Source of the DNA: Pseudoalteromonas byunsanensis
GTDB lineage: Bacteria > Pseudomonadota > Gammaproteobacteria > Enterobacterales > Alteromonadaceae
NCBI RefSeq assembly: GCF_001854475.1
Contig: NZ_MNAN01000035.1
Coordinates: 427,247-491,246 of the forward strand
Direction of reading: 5' to 3'
DNA length: 64,000 bases
The notes beneath the pieces were generated by a model, which made no database searches, had not been told where the DNA came from, and saw only the letters and a program-made list of their open reading frames with translations. This document shows positions 1 through 8,515 of the stretch, in pieces (position 1 is the stretch's first letter; each line of letters opens with the position of its first letter). A program made the translations under genes and the position numbers.

Positions 1-414
1 TTGTTCTTTCGCCTGTGCCTCTGCTGCAACACGTTGACGCTCAGCCTCTTCGGCAGCGGCTTTGTCAGCTTGTTCTTTCGCCTGTGCCTCTGCTGCAACA
101 CGTTGACGCTCAGCCTCTTCGGCAGCGGCTTTCTCAGCTTGTTCTTTCGCCTGTGCCTCTGCTGCAACACGTTGACGCTCAGCCTCTTCGGCAGCGGCTT
201 TCTCAGCTTGTTCTTTCGCCTGTGCCTCTGCTGCTAGACGTTGACGCTCAGCTTCTTCGGCAGCGGCTTTCTCAGCTTGCGCTTTCGCCTCTGTCTCTGC
301 TGCTAGACGTTGACGCTCAGCCTCTTCGGCAGCGGCTTTCTCAGCTTGTTCTTTCGCCTGTGCCTCTGCTGCAACACGTTGACGCTCAGCTTCTTCGGCA
401 GCGGCTTTCTCAGC
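1..414. repeat. Six tandem 69-bp repeats in ftsY
   Basis: Six head-to-tail 69-bp units begin at 1, 70, 139, 208, 277 and 346. Each encodes 23 residues of the type AEKAAAEEAERQRVAAEAQ followed by AKEQ. Units 2 and 3 are identical at the DNA level, and unit 1 differs from them by one base. Unit 5 is the most divergent (TEAKAQ in place of AQAKEQ). The period is a multiple of three, so copy-number change keeps the frame. The array may continue left of the window. Confidence 0.95.
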
Positions 415-531
415 CTGCTCTTCGGCTTGTTGTTTAGCAAGATGCTCCTGCTCTTCGGCTTGTTGCTGTGACTGTTCTGCTTCTTTTTTACCAAATCCAA
501 ACCAAGACAGAAATTTGTTCTTTTTTCCCAT
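1..531 (-). CDS. ftsY: Signal recognition particle receptor FtsY, 5' part
   Basis: This is the N-terminal 177 residues of the SRP receptor GTPase; the NG GTPase domain lies beyond the window edge. FtsY docks ribosome-SRP complexes at the inner membrane. The visible part begins MGKKNKFLSWFGFGKK, a basic amphipathic start typical of FtsY, then becomes a highly charged Ala/Glu/Lys/Gln A-domain made of near-identical 23-residue units. Identity rests on that start, on the acidic A-domain and on divergence from rsmD, the usual neighbour. The start is the ATG at 529-531; no strong ribosome binding site is visible. An unrelated low-complexity coiled-coil protein is possible but less likely. Confidence 0.85.
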   Translation of the reverse strand, partial: MGKKNKFLSWFGFGKKEAEQSQQQAEEQEHLAKQQAEEQAEKAAAEEAERQRVAAEAQAKEQAEKAAAEEAERQRLAAETEAKAQAEKAAAEEAERQRLAAEAQAKEQAEKAAAEEAERQRVAAEAQAKEQAEKAAAEEAERQRVAAEAQAKEQADKAAAEEAERQRVAAEAQAKEQ

Positions 532-773
532 GCTCGCTAAATACCGTATTAATAAATCTGATAGACTAGAGATGGTTCGCTAAATTGTCTTTATCAAGAC
601 ACCTGAACCACAAATGAGTAACATTAAAGCTAAGTTCATATTCATACTCAGCATTAACGTCAAAATAAAATCAAAAATTAGCGCGCAGTGTATCATGTTC
701 CGTAAGGATGAAAAATGTAGCTGCGGTGATTTATCTGAGCAAAAATATTAAGATTCCGTGATAAGTAGCATCT

Positions 774-1364
774 ATGAGAAAAAAAACAGTTTCTAAAAAT
801 AGCCAAAACGACGGTGTGATCCGTATTATCAGCGGTCAATTTCGTGGCAGAAAGCTCCCCGTCAAAGACGTTACAGGACTTCGTCCAACGACAGACAGGG
901 TCAAAGAAACACTGTTTAATTGGTTAATGCAAGATACAAGAGATGCAACTGTTCTGGACTGTTTTGCAGGTTCAGGGGGGTTAGGCTTCGAGTGCTTGTC
1001 TCGTTTTGCCAAACAAACTTGCTTTATAGAGCTTGATAGACAGGCCTCGGAACAACTCAATACCAACATTGCCACACTCAAACTAACTAATGCGACAGTG
1101 ATAAATGGCAATACTCTAGATATATTGAGCCATATTAATGAGCAAGCACCTTTCGACCTCGTATTTGTCGATCCACCTTTTAGAAAGGATCTAGCACAAC
1201 CATGTTGCACGCTATTAGAGCAAAATAACTGGCTAACAAGTTGCGCCCTCATCTATGTAGAAGTTGAAAAAGAACTCGACTTTTCAGCTCCGCAGGGCTG
1301 GCAAATAATAAAGGAAAAGCAGGCAGGACAAGTGCTTTGCCGACTTTACCAACGTAACAAATAA
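774..1364 (+). CDS. rsmD: 16S rRNA m2G966 methyltransferase RsmD
   Basis: The product methylates N2 of G966 in 16S rRNA using S-adenosylmethionine, acting on the assembling small subunit. The 196-residue protein has the SAM-binding motif I (VLDCFAGSGGLG, about residues 60-71) and the catalytic DPPF motif at about 133-136, both diagnostic of RsmD. Length matches the family (about 198 in E. coli). It is divergent from ftsY across 242 bp, the conserved arrangement. The ATG at 774 begins the basic stretch MRKKTVSKN before the conserved core (VIRIISGQFRGRKL). Confidence 0.95.
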   Translation: MRKKTVSKNSQNDGVIRIISGQFRGRKLPVKDVTGLRPTTDRVKETLFNWLMQDTRDATVLDCFAGSGGLGFECLSRFAKQTCFIELDRQASEQLNTNIATLKLTNATVINGNTLDILSHINEQAPFDLVFVDPPFRKDLAQPCCTLLEQNNWLTSCALIYVEVEKELDFSAPQGWQIIKEKQAGQVLCRLYQRNK

Positions 1365-1393
1365 GCAAGTTAATATTTAGCTCTAATTTACGC

Positions 1394-1423
1394 TTTACAT
1401 GTGGTGTTGCTTCGGATTACAAT
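1394..1423 (+). promoter_or_regulatory. Promoter of the rpsU-dnaG-rpoD operon
   Basis: A sigma-70-type pair TTTACA (1394-1399) and TACAAT (1418-1423) is separated by 18 bp, upstream of rpsU. The leader that follows holds a perfect 9-bp direct repeat ACTTGATCA (1443-1451 and 1454-1462) and a small hairpin TGAGC/GCTCA (1466-1478). The rpsU ribosome binding site AGGTG lies at 1489-1493. Promoter assignment is by inspection only. Confidence 0.55.
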
Positions 1424-1501
1424 ACCGCACCATTTTTGAACCACTTGATCAAAACTTGATCAGCGTGAGCATTGCTCATTAATTAGGTAGGTGAATTTTT
1501 A

Positions 1502-1717
1502 ATGCCAGTAATTAAAGTAAGAGAAAACGAACCGTTTGACGTTGCACTTCGTCGTTTCAAGCGTTCATGTGAAAAAGCAGGTATCCTTTCAGAAGTTCGT
1601 CGTCGCGAGCACTATGAAAAGCCAACAGCTGAGCGTAAGCGCAAAAAAGCTGCAGCGGTTAAGCGTCACATGAAAAAGCTTTCTCGCGAAAACGCACGTC
1701 GCGTAAAATTATACTAA
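1502..1717 (+). CDS. rpsU: 30S ribosomal protein S21
   Basis: S21 is a small basic protein of the 30S subunit that helps mRNA engage the anti-Shine-Dalgarno region. The 71-residue sequence MPVIKVRENEPFDVALRRFK with its Arg/Lys-rich C-terminus matches the family at full length. It is the first gene of the macromolecular synthesis operon, followed 20 bp later by yqeY and then by dnaG and rpoD. A ribosome binding site AGGTG sits 8 bases before the ATG. Confidence 0.98.
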   Translation: MPVIKVRENEPFDVALRRFKRSCEKAGILSEVRRREHYEKPTAERKRKKAAAVKRHMKKLSRENARRVKLY

Positions 1718-1737
1718 TCGGTTTCGGTCTTGTATAA

Positions 1738-2184
1738 ATGAGCCTTTTAACTAAGCTAAAAGACGCACAAAAAGATGCCATGCGAGCTAAAGACAAAATC
1801 AGTCTGGGTGCTATTCGTATGGTTCTTGCTGAAATTAAACAGCGCGAAATTGACAATCAAACAACACTAGATGATACAGGTATCACTTCTGTATTAGTGA
1901 AGTTAGTTAAACAGCGCCGTGATTCTTTCACCCAGTATAAAGATGCTGGTCGTGATGATTTAGCTGAAATTGAAGCAAGTGAGATCAATGTACTTGAAAC
2001 TTTCTTACCTCAGCCATTGACTGAAGAAGAAATCATAGCATTGATTGATGCTGCAATTGCCGACACTGGCGCTGCAGGTATGCAAGACATGGGTAAAGTT
2101 ATGGGCATAATCAAGTCCAAAGCTGAAGGTCGTGCCGATATGGGCAAAATCTCTGGCTTGATAAAACAACGATTAAGCGCATAA
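1738..2184 (+). CDS. yqeY: GatB/YqeY domain protein
   Basis: This 148-residue protein is a stand-alone YqeY domain, related to the tRNA-binding tail of GatB in the amidotransferase complex. Its cellular role is not settled. Family features visible are the start MSLLTKLKDAQKDAMRAKDK and the segment GMQDMGKVMGIIKSKAEGRADMGK near the C-terminus. It lies between rpsU and dnaG, a common position outside the enterics. An attenuator-like hairpin follows it. Confidence 0.92.
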   Translation: MSLLTKLKDAQKDAMRAKDKISLGAIRMVLAEIKQREIDNQTTLDDTGITSVLVKLVKQRRDSFTQYKDAGRDDLAEIEASEINVLETFLPQPLTEEEIIALIDAAIADTGAAGMQDMGKVMGIIKSKAEGRADMGKISGLIKQRLSA

Positions 2185-2213
2185 TCCCGCATACAGATTG
2201 TATGATTAAAGTG

Positions 2214-2240
2214 AACCGAGCCTTAGCGCTCGGTTTCTTC
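2214..2240 (+). terminator. Intra-operon terminator before dnaG
   Basis: An 8-bp stem AACCGAGC (2214-2221) / GCTCGGTT (2228-2235) with a 6-base loop is followed by TTCTTC. It lies between yqeY and dnaG. In E. coli a terminator in the equivalent rpsU-dnaG gap lowers DnaG output relative to S21; the position here suggests the same role. Confidence 0.7.
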
Positions 2241-2273
2241 GTCTAGGCATAAGGGAACATCGTTAGAAATAAT

Positions 2274-4031
2274 ATGGCTGGAAAGATCCCAAGAGAGTTT
2301 ATAGATGACCTGCTCGATCGCACCGATATTGTCGATCTGATCGATGCTCGTGTCGGCTTAAAAAAAGCAGGAAAAGACTATCAGGCGTGCTGTCCATTTC
2401 ATAACGAAAAATCTCCTTCTTTTACGGTCTCTCGTGATAAGCAGTTTTATCACTGCTTCGGATGTGGTGCCAACGGTAACGCAATCTCGTTTATGATGGA
2501 ATACGACAAACTTGAGTTTGTGGATGCCATCGAAGAGCTGGCCAGTTTGCTTAATCTAGACGTCCCTCGCGAACAAGGTTCTGGAAAACCAGAGCGCACC
2601 GTTGAACAAAAACGTTCCGACTATGACCTGATGTTGCAAACAGCTCGCTTCTACCAGCATCAACTAAAACACCATAAAAACTCTAGTGCAGTCATCGACT
2701 ACGTTAAAGGGCGAGGCTTATCCGGTGAGACTGTTAAGCATTACATGATAGGGTACGCTCCAAGTGAATGGGAATCCCTATGCCAACAAGTGGGACGCAA
2801 TCCAGAGCAACGACAGCAACTGCTGGAATTAAAGCTTGCCTCAGAGAAAACTCCTGGTCGACAGTTTGATTTCTTCCGTGATCGCCTTATGTTTCCAATT
2901 CGGGACAAGCGTGGACGCGTTATTGCTTTTGGCGGTCGAGTCATGAGCAAAGAGCAAGGCCCCAAATATTTAAACTCCCCGGAAACCAGAATCTTCCATA
3001 AGGGTTTTGAGCTATATGGCCTTTATGAGGCGAAACAGGCTAACGATAAATTAGATAGTATTGTTATTGTTGAAGGTTACATGGATGTGGTGGCATTGGC
3101 TGAGCAAGGTATCAGCTATGCAGTAGCCGCTTTAGGTACAGCTACAACAGTCGAGCATATGCAAACGCTGTTTAGAACCACCGATACTGTCATTTGTTGT
3201 TACGATGGTGATAGAGCAGGAAAAGATGCTGCTTGGCGAGCCTTAGAAAACGCACTTCCCTACCTAAAAGATGGTAAGTCGCTGAGGTTTGTATTTTTAC
3301 CCGATGGTGAAGATCCTGATTCATTAGTTCAGCAAGAAGGTAAAGAGGCATTTGAAACCAGGCTATCTCATGCTGATGACTTTTCCAAGGTACTGTTTGA
3401 TAAACTCGCACAAAACTGTGAACTCACAAGTGATGCTGGCAAAGCCAAACTTATGAGTGAAGCTCTACCCATGATAGGTAAAGTACCCAGCGACTTTTAT
3501 CAGGAAAGTTTACTGGAAAAACTTGCGCGACTCATCGGTCGTACTAGAGAGCAACTTTCGGCCAAACTGGTAACGCCAAAGCAGCAACATAACATAGAGC
3601 GTAAGTTTAAAATTACACCTATGCGCCGAGCTATTGGACTGTTGATACAGCATCCACAATTGGCGGCGAGTGTTGAACACTTACCTGAATTAGCACAAAT
3701 GAATATACCGGGCATTCAACTGCTTTTAGAACTGCAGTCAGTTTGCTTACAGAACACACACTACACTACGGCACAACTACTTGAATATTTTAGAGATCAG
3801 CCACAATACGAATCTTTGAAAAAGCTCGCGGTGTGGCGACACGATATTAACGAACAAGCTCTAACAGAAGAATTTCAAAATACTTTTCAATTTATTGAAG
3901 ATCAGTGTTTAAATTTTAGGTTAGAGACCTTATTAATTAAAGACAAAACAGAAGGCTTAAACAGCGAAGAACGGCTTGAATGCGCGCTTTTGACACAAGC
4001 GTTAAGCAGCAGAAGAACTAGTCAAAATTAA
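2274..4031 (+). CDS. dnaG: DNA primase DnaG
   Basis: DnaG makes the RNA primers for chromosomal replication at the fork, together with DnaB helicase. The 585-residue protein has the N-terminal CHC2 zinc finger (C40, H43, C61, C64), the RNAP-like catalytic core, and a TOPRIM domain with EGYMD near residue 266 and DGDRAG near residue 309. The C-terminal helicase-interaction region follows. Length matches the E. coli protein (581). The ATG at 2274 begins MAGKIPREFIDDLL, the conserved start. It is preceded by a hairpin and followed 104 bp later by rpoD. Confidence 0.98.
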   Translation: MAGKIPREFIDDLLDRTDIVDLIDARVGLKKAGKDYQACCPFHNEKSPSFTVSRDKQFYHCFGCGANGNAISFMMEYDKLEFVDAIEELASLLNLDVPREQGSGKPERTVEQKRSDYDLMLQTARFYQHQLKHHKNSSAVIDYVKGRGLSGETVKHYMIGYAPSEWESLCQQVGRNPEQRQQLLELKLASEKTPGRQFDFFRDRLMFPIRDKRGRVIAFGGRVMSKEQGPKYLNSPETRIFHKGFELYGLYEAKQANDKLDSIVIVEGYMDVVALAEQGISYAVAALGTATTVEHMQTLFRTTDTVICCYDGDRAGKDAAWRALENALPYLKDGKSLRFVFLPDGEDPDSLVQQEGKEAFETRLSHADDFSKVLFDKLAQNCELTSDAGKAKLMSEALPMIGKVPSDFYQESLLEKLARLIGRTREQLSAKLVTPKQQHNIERKFKITPMRRAIGLLIQHPQLAASVEHLPELAQMNIPGIQLLLELQSVCLQNTHYTTAQLLEYFRDQPQYESLKKLAVWRHDINEQALTEEFQNTFQFIEDQCLNFRLETLLIKDKTEGLNSEERLECALLTQALSSRRTSQN

Positions 4032-4047
4032 ATTTTGCTGTTATAAT
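4019..4047 (+). promoter_or_regulatory. Possible internal promoter for rpoD
   Basis: A perfect TATAAT hexamer lies at 4042-4047, about 90 bases before rpoD and just after the dnaG stop. The -35 region at about 4019-4024 (TAGTCA) is a poor match. An internal rpoD promoter is known in other macromolecular synthesis operons. The call rests mainly on the -10 element. Confidence 0.3.
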
Positions 4048-4135
4048 GTTCTATTCACTGCGTCATGCAAATTGTTCGGTGTTTTTTCGCTGGCGCCTGT
4101 TGTATCAACTTATCAGAGTGGAAGCATAAATCTCT

Positions 4136-5977
4136 ATGGATCAATCTCCTCAGTCACAACTCAAACTTCTGATTCAGAAAGGTAAAGAGCAAGGGTACTT
4201 AACTTTTGCAGAAGTTAACGATCACCTTCCACAAGACATAATAGACTCAGATCAGGTAGAAGACATCATTAGTATGATCAATGATATGGGTATTCAGGTC
4301 GCAGAAAATGCACCTGATGCCGATGAATTGATGATGCAAGAAACCACCACCGATGAAGATGCCGCAGAAGCAGCAGCCGCTGCGCTTGCTACGGTTGAAA
4401 AAGAAATCGGTCGTACTACCGACCCTGTGCGTATGTACATGCGTGAAATGGGTACTGTAGAGCTATTGACCCGTGAGGGCGAAATTCAAATCGCGAAGCG
4501 AATTGAAGAAGGTATCAATCAGGTTCAAATCTCTGTGGCAGAGTATCCTGAAGCTATCACTTATCTATTAGAGCAGTGGGATAAGTTTGAAGCCGAAGAG
4601 ATGCGTTTAAGCGACATCGTATCAGGCTTTTTCGATCCTAACGCTGAAGAAACTCAAATCTCAGCAACACACATCGGTTCTGAACTAAGTGATGAAGACT
4701 TAGCAGATGAAGACGATGAGGATGACGAAGATAGTGATGATGATGAAGACGCTGATACAGGTCCAGATCCTGAAGAAGCACGTGTTCATTTCGAGCAACT
4801 TCGTACGCTGTATAATAAAGCCCGTGAAGTATTTGAAAATAAAGGCCGTGCTCATCCAGACTCACAAGCTGCCATCTTTGAAATTGGCGAGTTGTTCCGT
4901 ACTTTCAAACTAGTACCAAAACAGTTTGACCGTATGGTTAACAACATGCGTGAAATGATGGACAGAGTTCGTGTTCAAGAACGTATCGTTATGAAGCAAG
5001 CAGTGCAGATTGCAAAAGTACCAAAGAAAATTTTTGTTAAGCATTTTGCGAACAACGAAACCGATATGGCTTGGGTCGATGCTGAAATCGCTGCAGGTGA
5101 AAAGTACTCAGACAAACTTAAAGAAGTTAAGCCTGAGATCGAACGCTGCATCAACAAATTAAAGGTTATTGAAGAAAGCACTGGCTTGACTGTTGAGCGT
5201 ATTAAAGACATCAACCGTCGTATGAGCATCGGTGAAGCGAAAGCACGTCGTGCCAAAAAAGAAATGGTTGAGGCCAACTTACGTCTAGTAATTTCAATTG
5301 CCAAAAAATACACCAACCGTGGTTTACAATTTTTGGATCTAATCCAAGAAGGTAACATTGGTTTGATGAAAGCGGTAGATAAGTTTGAATACCGCCGTGG
5401 TTACAAGTTCTCAACCTATGCAACTTGGTGGATCCGTCAGGCAATTACTCGCTCAATTGCTGATCAGGCGCGTACTATCCGTATTCCAGTGCACATGATT
5501 GAAACAATCAATAAGCTTAATCGTATCTCTCGTCAAATGCTTCAGGAAATGGGCCGCGAGCCAAACCCAGAAGAACTGGCTGAGCGTATGATGATGCCAG
5601 AAGATAAGATCCGAAAAGTACTAAAAATAGCAAAAGAACCGATTTCTATGGAGACACCAATCGGTGACGACGAAGATTCGCACTTAGGCGATTTTATTGA
5701 AGACACAACCATAGAGTCACCAATTGACTCAGCTACCATGGAAAGTCTTCGTGGTGCAACCAATGAAGTATTGGCTGGCCTTACAGCGCGTGAAGCTAAA
5801 GTTTTACGTATGCGCTTTGGTATTGATATGAATACTGACCACACTCTTGAAGAGGTTGGTAAACAATTTGATGTAACACGTGAGCGTATTCGTCAGATCG
5901 AAGCTAAAGCATTGCGTAAGCTGCGCCACCCTTCACGTTCAGATCTACTGAAAAGCTTCTTGGATGTAAAAGGTTAA
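4136..5977 (+). CDS. rpoD: Primary sigma factor RpoD (sigma-70)
   Basis: This is the housekeeping sigma factor that directs RNA polymerase to -10/-35 promoters. The 613-residue protein has region 1.1 at the N-terminus and region 1.2 around DPVRMYMREMGTVELL. A long acidic non-conserved insert follows (Asp/Glu run at about residues 185-207). Region 2.4 (YATWWIRQAITRSIADQART) and the region 4.2 helix-turn-helix (TLEEVGKQFDVTRERIRQIE) are both intact. Length equals that of E. coli sigma-70. It is the last gene of the operon and is closed by a strong terminator. Confidence 0.98.
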   Translation: MDQSPQSQLKLLIQKGKEQGYLTFAEVNDHLPQDIIDSDQVEDIISMINDMGIQVAENAPDADELMMQETTTDEDAAEAAAAALATVEKEIGRTTDPVRMYMREMGTVELLTREGEIQIAKRIEEGINQVQISVAEYPEAITYLLEQWDKFEAEEMRLSDIVSGFFDPNAEETQISATHIGSELSDEDLADEDDEDDEDSDDDEDADTGPDPEEARVHFEQLRTLYNKAREVFENKGRAHPDSQAAIFEIGELFRTFKLVPKQFDRMVNNMREMMDRVRVQERIVMKQAVQIAKVPKKIFVKHFANNETDMAWVDAEIAAGEKYSDKLKEVKPEIERCINKLKVIEESTGLTVERIKDINRRMSIGEAKARRAKKEMVEANLRLVISIAKKYTNRGLQFLDLIQEGNIGLMKAVDKFEYRRGYKFSTYATWWIRQAITRSIADQARTIRIPVHMIETINKLNRISRQMLQEMGREPNPEELAERMMMPEDKIRKVLKIAKEPISMETPIGDDEDSHLGDFIEDTTIESPIDSATMESLRGATNEVLAGLTAREAKVLRMRFGIDMNTDHTLEEVGKQFDVTRERIRQIEAKALRKLRHPSRSDLLKSFLDVKG

Positions 5978-6004
5978 TCTGCTTTTACGCCACCAAAATC
6001 AACG

Positions 6005-6028
6005 AAAGGCCGCAACTGCGGCCTTTTT
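6005..6028 (+). terminator. rpoD terminator
   Basis: A 9-bp stem AAAGGCCGC / GCGGCCTTT with loop AACT and a short T run lies 27 bp after the rpoD stop. It is a textbook intrinsic terminator closing the macromolecular synthesis operon. Confidence 0.88.
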
Positions 6029-6055
6029 AATAACTAGTAAAATTTAGGAAAGCTC

Positions 6056-6931
6056 ATGGCTTGGATCCAAATCCGCATTCACGCTAATAAAGAAACTGCC
6101 GATCAATTAAGCGATCTATTACTTGATGTTGGCTGTCCGTCTGTCACCTTTATGGATGGTAGCAACAACCCTGTTTATGAGCCTAAGCCCGGAGAAATCA
6201 TTCTGTGGCCTGACACCATCGTCATCGGTTTATTTGATGCCGCCCATGATATGGATGAAGTCGTAGACTATCTCAAGCAAAACAGCTCACAGCCACTTAC
6301 ATACAAAATTGAGCAACTCGAAGACAAAGATTGGGAGCGCGAGTGGATGGATAACTTCCACCCCATCAAGTTCGGTGAGCGCTTATGGATCTGCCCAAGC
6401 TGGCGTGATATTCCCGACCCCGATGCAGTAAACGTGTTACTTGACCCTGGTTTAGCATTTGGAACAGGCACTCATGCAACCACTGCACTATGTTTAAAGT
6501 GGCTTGAGAGTCAAGACTTAACTGGCAAAACCGTGGTTGATTTTGGCTGTGGCTCAGGCATTTTAGGGATTGCAGCTATCAAACTAGGTGCCGAACGCGT
6601 CATTGGCATTGACATTGACCCTCAAGCATTAGCAGCAAGTCTTGATAACGCGCAAAGAAATGGTGTGGCAGGTCAATTAGAAGTTTATTTACCTGAGGAT
6701 CAACCAGAATTTAGCGCCGACATTGTTGTCGCAAATATATTGGCACAACCCCTACGTGAGCTACATGAAATCATTCTAGCCTTCTTAAAGCCACATGGAA
6801 AAATTGCCATGTCAGGAATTTTAGAGGAGCAAGCGCAGTCGGTTGCAAAAGTATATGAAAAATATATAGATCTAGAGGCGATAGCTCAGGAAGGTGAATG
6901 GACTCGCGTTAGTGGCAGTAAAAGAGATTAA
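6056..6931 (+). CDS. prmA: Ribosomal protein L11 methyltransferase PrmA
   Basis: PrmA trimethylates several amino groups of ribosomal protein L11 with SAM. The 291-residue protein shows an N-terminal L11-recognition domain and a SAM-binding core with VVDFGCGSGILGIAAIKLGA near residue 158, followed by the acidic GIDIDP. The substrate loop ANILAQPL is also present. Length is that of the family (293 in E. coli). It stands alone between the rpoD terminator and dusB; prmA next to dusB-fis is the usual gammaproteobacterial order. Confidence 0.96.
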   Translation: MAWIQIRIHANKETADQLSDLLLDVGCPSVTFMDGSNNPVYEPKPGEIILWPDTIVIGLFDAAHDMDEVVDYLKQNSSQPLTYKIEQLEDKDWEREWMDNFHPIKFGERLWICPSWRDIPDPDAVNVLLDPGLAFGTGTHATTALCLKWLESQDLTGKTVVDFGCGSGILGIAAIKLGAERVIGIDIDPQALAASLDNAQRNGVAGQLEVYLPEDQPEFSADIVVANILAQPLRELHEIILAFLKPHGKIAMSGILEEQAQSVAKVYEKYIDLEAIAQEGEWTRVSGSKRD

Positions 6932-6971
6932 CCCGAAAAAAGCACTTGTGAGTTAGTAACTTGTAACAGCT

Positions 6972-6994
6972 AAAGCCTGTATTTAACAGGCTTT
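6972..6994 (+). terminator. Hairpin after prmA
   Basis: A 9-bp perfect stem AAAGCCTGT (6972-6980) / ACAGGCTTT (6986-6994) with loop ATTTA lies 41 bp after the prmA stop. The following T run is interrupted (ACTGTTTCTT), so termination may be partial. Confidence 0.6.
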
Positions 6995-7050
6995 ACTGTT
7001 TCTTCACAGCAGGAACAGCTCACATTACCAACATCCCCCTCATTTAGATT

Positions 7051-7146
7051 GATTAAATTTCAGCCAAATAAATCAGCGACTCAAACTGTTATAAAAAGTC
7101 AACCCAATAAGTTCAAAAAAAAAGCAATAATGTTCAATTTATAGCC
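7051..7146 (+). promoter_or_regulatory. Three Fis-like sites upstream of dusB-fis
   Basis: Three 15-mers match the degenerate Fis consensus GNTYAAWWWTTRANC at 13 of 15 positions by hand: GATTAAATTTCAGCC (7051-7065), GTTCAAAAAAAAAGC (7111-7125) and GTTCAATTTATAGCC (7132-7146). The last is centred about 43 bp before the predicted transcription start, close to where E. coli Fis represses its own promoter. Fis sites are degenerate and A/T-rich DNA gives chance matches. Confidence 0.4.
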
Positions 7147-7147
7147 T

Positions 7148-7182
7148 TTGATTTTTGCAAAAAAAACCGTAAACTTAGCGCC
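7148..7182 (+). promoter_or_regulatory. dusB-fis promoter with GC-rich discriminator
   Basis: TTGATT (7148-7153) and TAAACT (7170-7175) are 16 bp apart. The -10 is followed by TAGCGCCCC, a GC-rich discriminator, with the predicted start at a C near 7182. In E. coli the dusB-fis promoter also has a GC-rich discriminator and starts with CTP, which ties it to ppGpp and growth rate. The start codon lies only about 18 bases downstream, giving a very short leader. Confidence 0.55.
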
Positions 7183-7199
7183 CCTTGAAAAGAGGCAGA

Positions 7200-8180
7200 T
7201 TGAACAACGTGCGTATTGGTCCATACCAACTTGATAACAACATTATTGTGGCCCCTATGGCTGGGATCACTGATAGACCTTTTCGACAGCTATGCCGTCG
7301 ATTGGGAGCTGGTTTAGCTGTATCAGAAATGATGTCGTCAAATCCTAAGGTATGGAAAACAGACAAGTCAATGAACCGTATGGATCATAAAGGTGAGTCT
7401 GGCATTCGCTCGGTGCAAATAGCTGGTGCCGATCCAGAATTGATGGCACAGGCTGCACAGTTCAATGTAGCAAATGGGGCGCAGATCATAGATATCAATA
7501 TGGGCTGCCCTGCAAAGAAAGTGAATAAGAAACTAGCAGGTTCTGCATTGTTGCAGTATCCCGATTTAGTAGAGCAGATAGTTCAAGCAGTGGTGAAAGC
7601 TGTAGAAGTACCTGTAACGCTAAAAATCCGTACGGGTTGGAATACACAAAATCGCAACGGCGTAGAGATTGCTAAAATTGCTGAACGTAATGGCATTGCA
7701 TCGCTTGCTGTACATGGCCGCACAAAAGCGTGCATGTACAAAGGTGAAGCTGAGTACGCCACGATAAGGGATATTAAACGTGCAGTAAGTATACCTGTGG
7801 TCGCTAATGGAGATATTACGTCTCCGCAAAAGGCAAAGCAGGTACTGGATTATACGGGCGCAGATGCCATCATGATTGGTCGAGCCGCCCAAGGTCGCCC
7901 TTGGATATTTAGGGAGATAGACCACTTTTTGCGAACTGGAAAACAGCTACCGGCTCCAGATGTTTCTGAAGTACGTAGTATTTTGATGGAGCACTTAGTT
8001 AATCTCCATCAGTTTTACGGTGAGCCAATGGGAGCGCGCATCGCACGCAAGCATGTATCATGGTATTTGCAAGCTCACGACCAAGCAGGTCAGTTTAGGC
8101 GAGTATTTAATGCTCTCGAAGCGCCAATTGAGCAAATCGAGGCATTGGAACAATACTTTGAAACACTAGCAGCTAACTAA
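7200..8180 (+). CDS. dusB: tRNA-dihydrouridine synthase B
   Basis: DusB is an FMN enzyme that reduces uridine to dihydrouridine at position 17 of tRNAs, using NADPH. The 326-residue protein has the flavin-binding TIM barrel start (APMAGITDRPFRQLC) and the catalytic cysteine motif NMGCPAKKVNKK near residue 100. The start is uncertain. TTG at 7200 has AGAGG four bases upstream; TTG at 7185 lacks a ribosome binding site and sits at the predicted transcript start; GTG at 7209 would give a start closest to the E. coli protein but is 13 bases from AGAGG. fis follows 19 bp later in the conserved dusB-fis operon. Confidence 0.95.
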   Translation: MNNVRIGPYQLDNNIIVAPMAGITDRPFRQLCRRLGAGLAVSEMMSSNPKVWKTDKSMNRMDHKGESGIRSVQIAGADPELMAQAAQFNVANGAQIIDINMGCPAKKVNKKLAGSALLQYPDLVEQIVQAVVKAVEVPVTLKIRTGWNTQNRNGVEIAKIAERNGIASLAVHGRTKACMYKGEAEYATIRDIKRAVSIPVVANGDITSPQKAKQVLDYTGADAIMIGRAAQGRPWIFREIDHFLRTGKQLPAPDVSEVRSILMEHLVNLHQFYGEPMGARIARKHVSWYLQAHDQAGQFRRVFNALEAPIEQIEALEQYFETLAAN

Positions 8181-8199
8181 GAAAGAAAGAGACATAACG

Positions 8200-8490
8200 A
8201 TGTTCGAACAAAATGTGACTTCTCCATTTATCACTAACGCTCATGTTCAGTCACAAGAGAAACCGCAACCTTTACGCGATGCAGTAAAAAAAGCTGTTCA
8301 TCACTATTTAAAGCAGCTTAACGGTCAAGATGTGCAAGACGTTTACGATCTTGTTCTTTCAGAGCTAGAAGCGCCGTTACTAGAAGAAGTAATGACGTAC
8401 ACGCGTGGTAACCAAACTCGCGCGGCAATCTTGTTAGGTATCAACCGTGGTACTTTACGCAAGAAGCTGAAAAAATACGGCATGAACTAA
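8200..8490 (+). CDS. fis: Nucleoid protein / regulator Fis
   Basis: Fis is a small homodimeric DNA-bending protein that activates stable RNA promoters and shapes the nucleoid during rapid growth. The 96-residue protein matches the family in length (98 in E. coli). The C-terminal helix-turn-helix TRGNQTRAAILLGINRGTLRKKLKKYGMN is fully conserved. It starts MFEQNVTSPF with the ribosome binding site region AAGAAAGAGA upstream. It is the second gene of the dusB-fis operon, is followed by a strong terminator, and is probably autoregulated (see the sites upstream of dusB). Confidence 0.98.
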   Translation: MFEQNVTSPFITNAHVQSQEKPQPLRDAVKKAVHHYLKQLNGQDVQDVYDLVLSELEAPLLEEVMTYTRGNQTRAAILLGINRGTLRKKLKKYGMN

Positions 8491-8515
8491 GCACTACTTG
8501 GTTTTGACCTCCATT

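Noticed and set aside
1..414. The 69-bp repeats as a CRISPR array
   Set aside because: There are no spacers; units abut head to tail and encode protein in frame.
1..437. Two long plus-strand open frames across the ftsY repeats
   Set aside because: They are antisense shadows of the repeat array; the minus frame has the FtsY start and charged A-domain, and the plus frames give Cys/Leu-rich repeats with no ribosome binding site.
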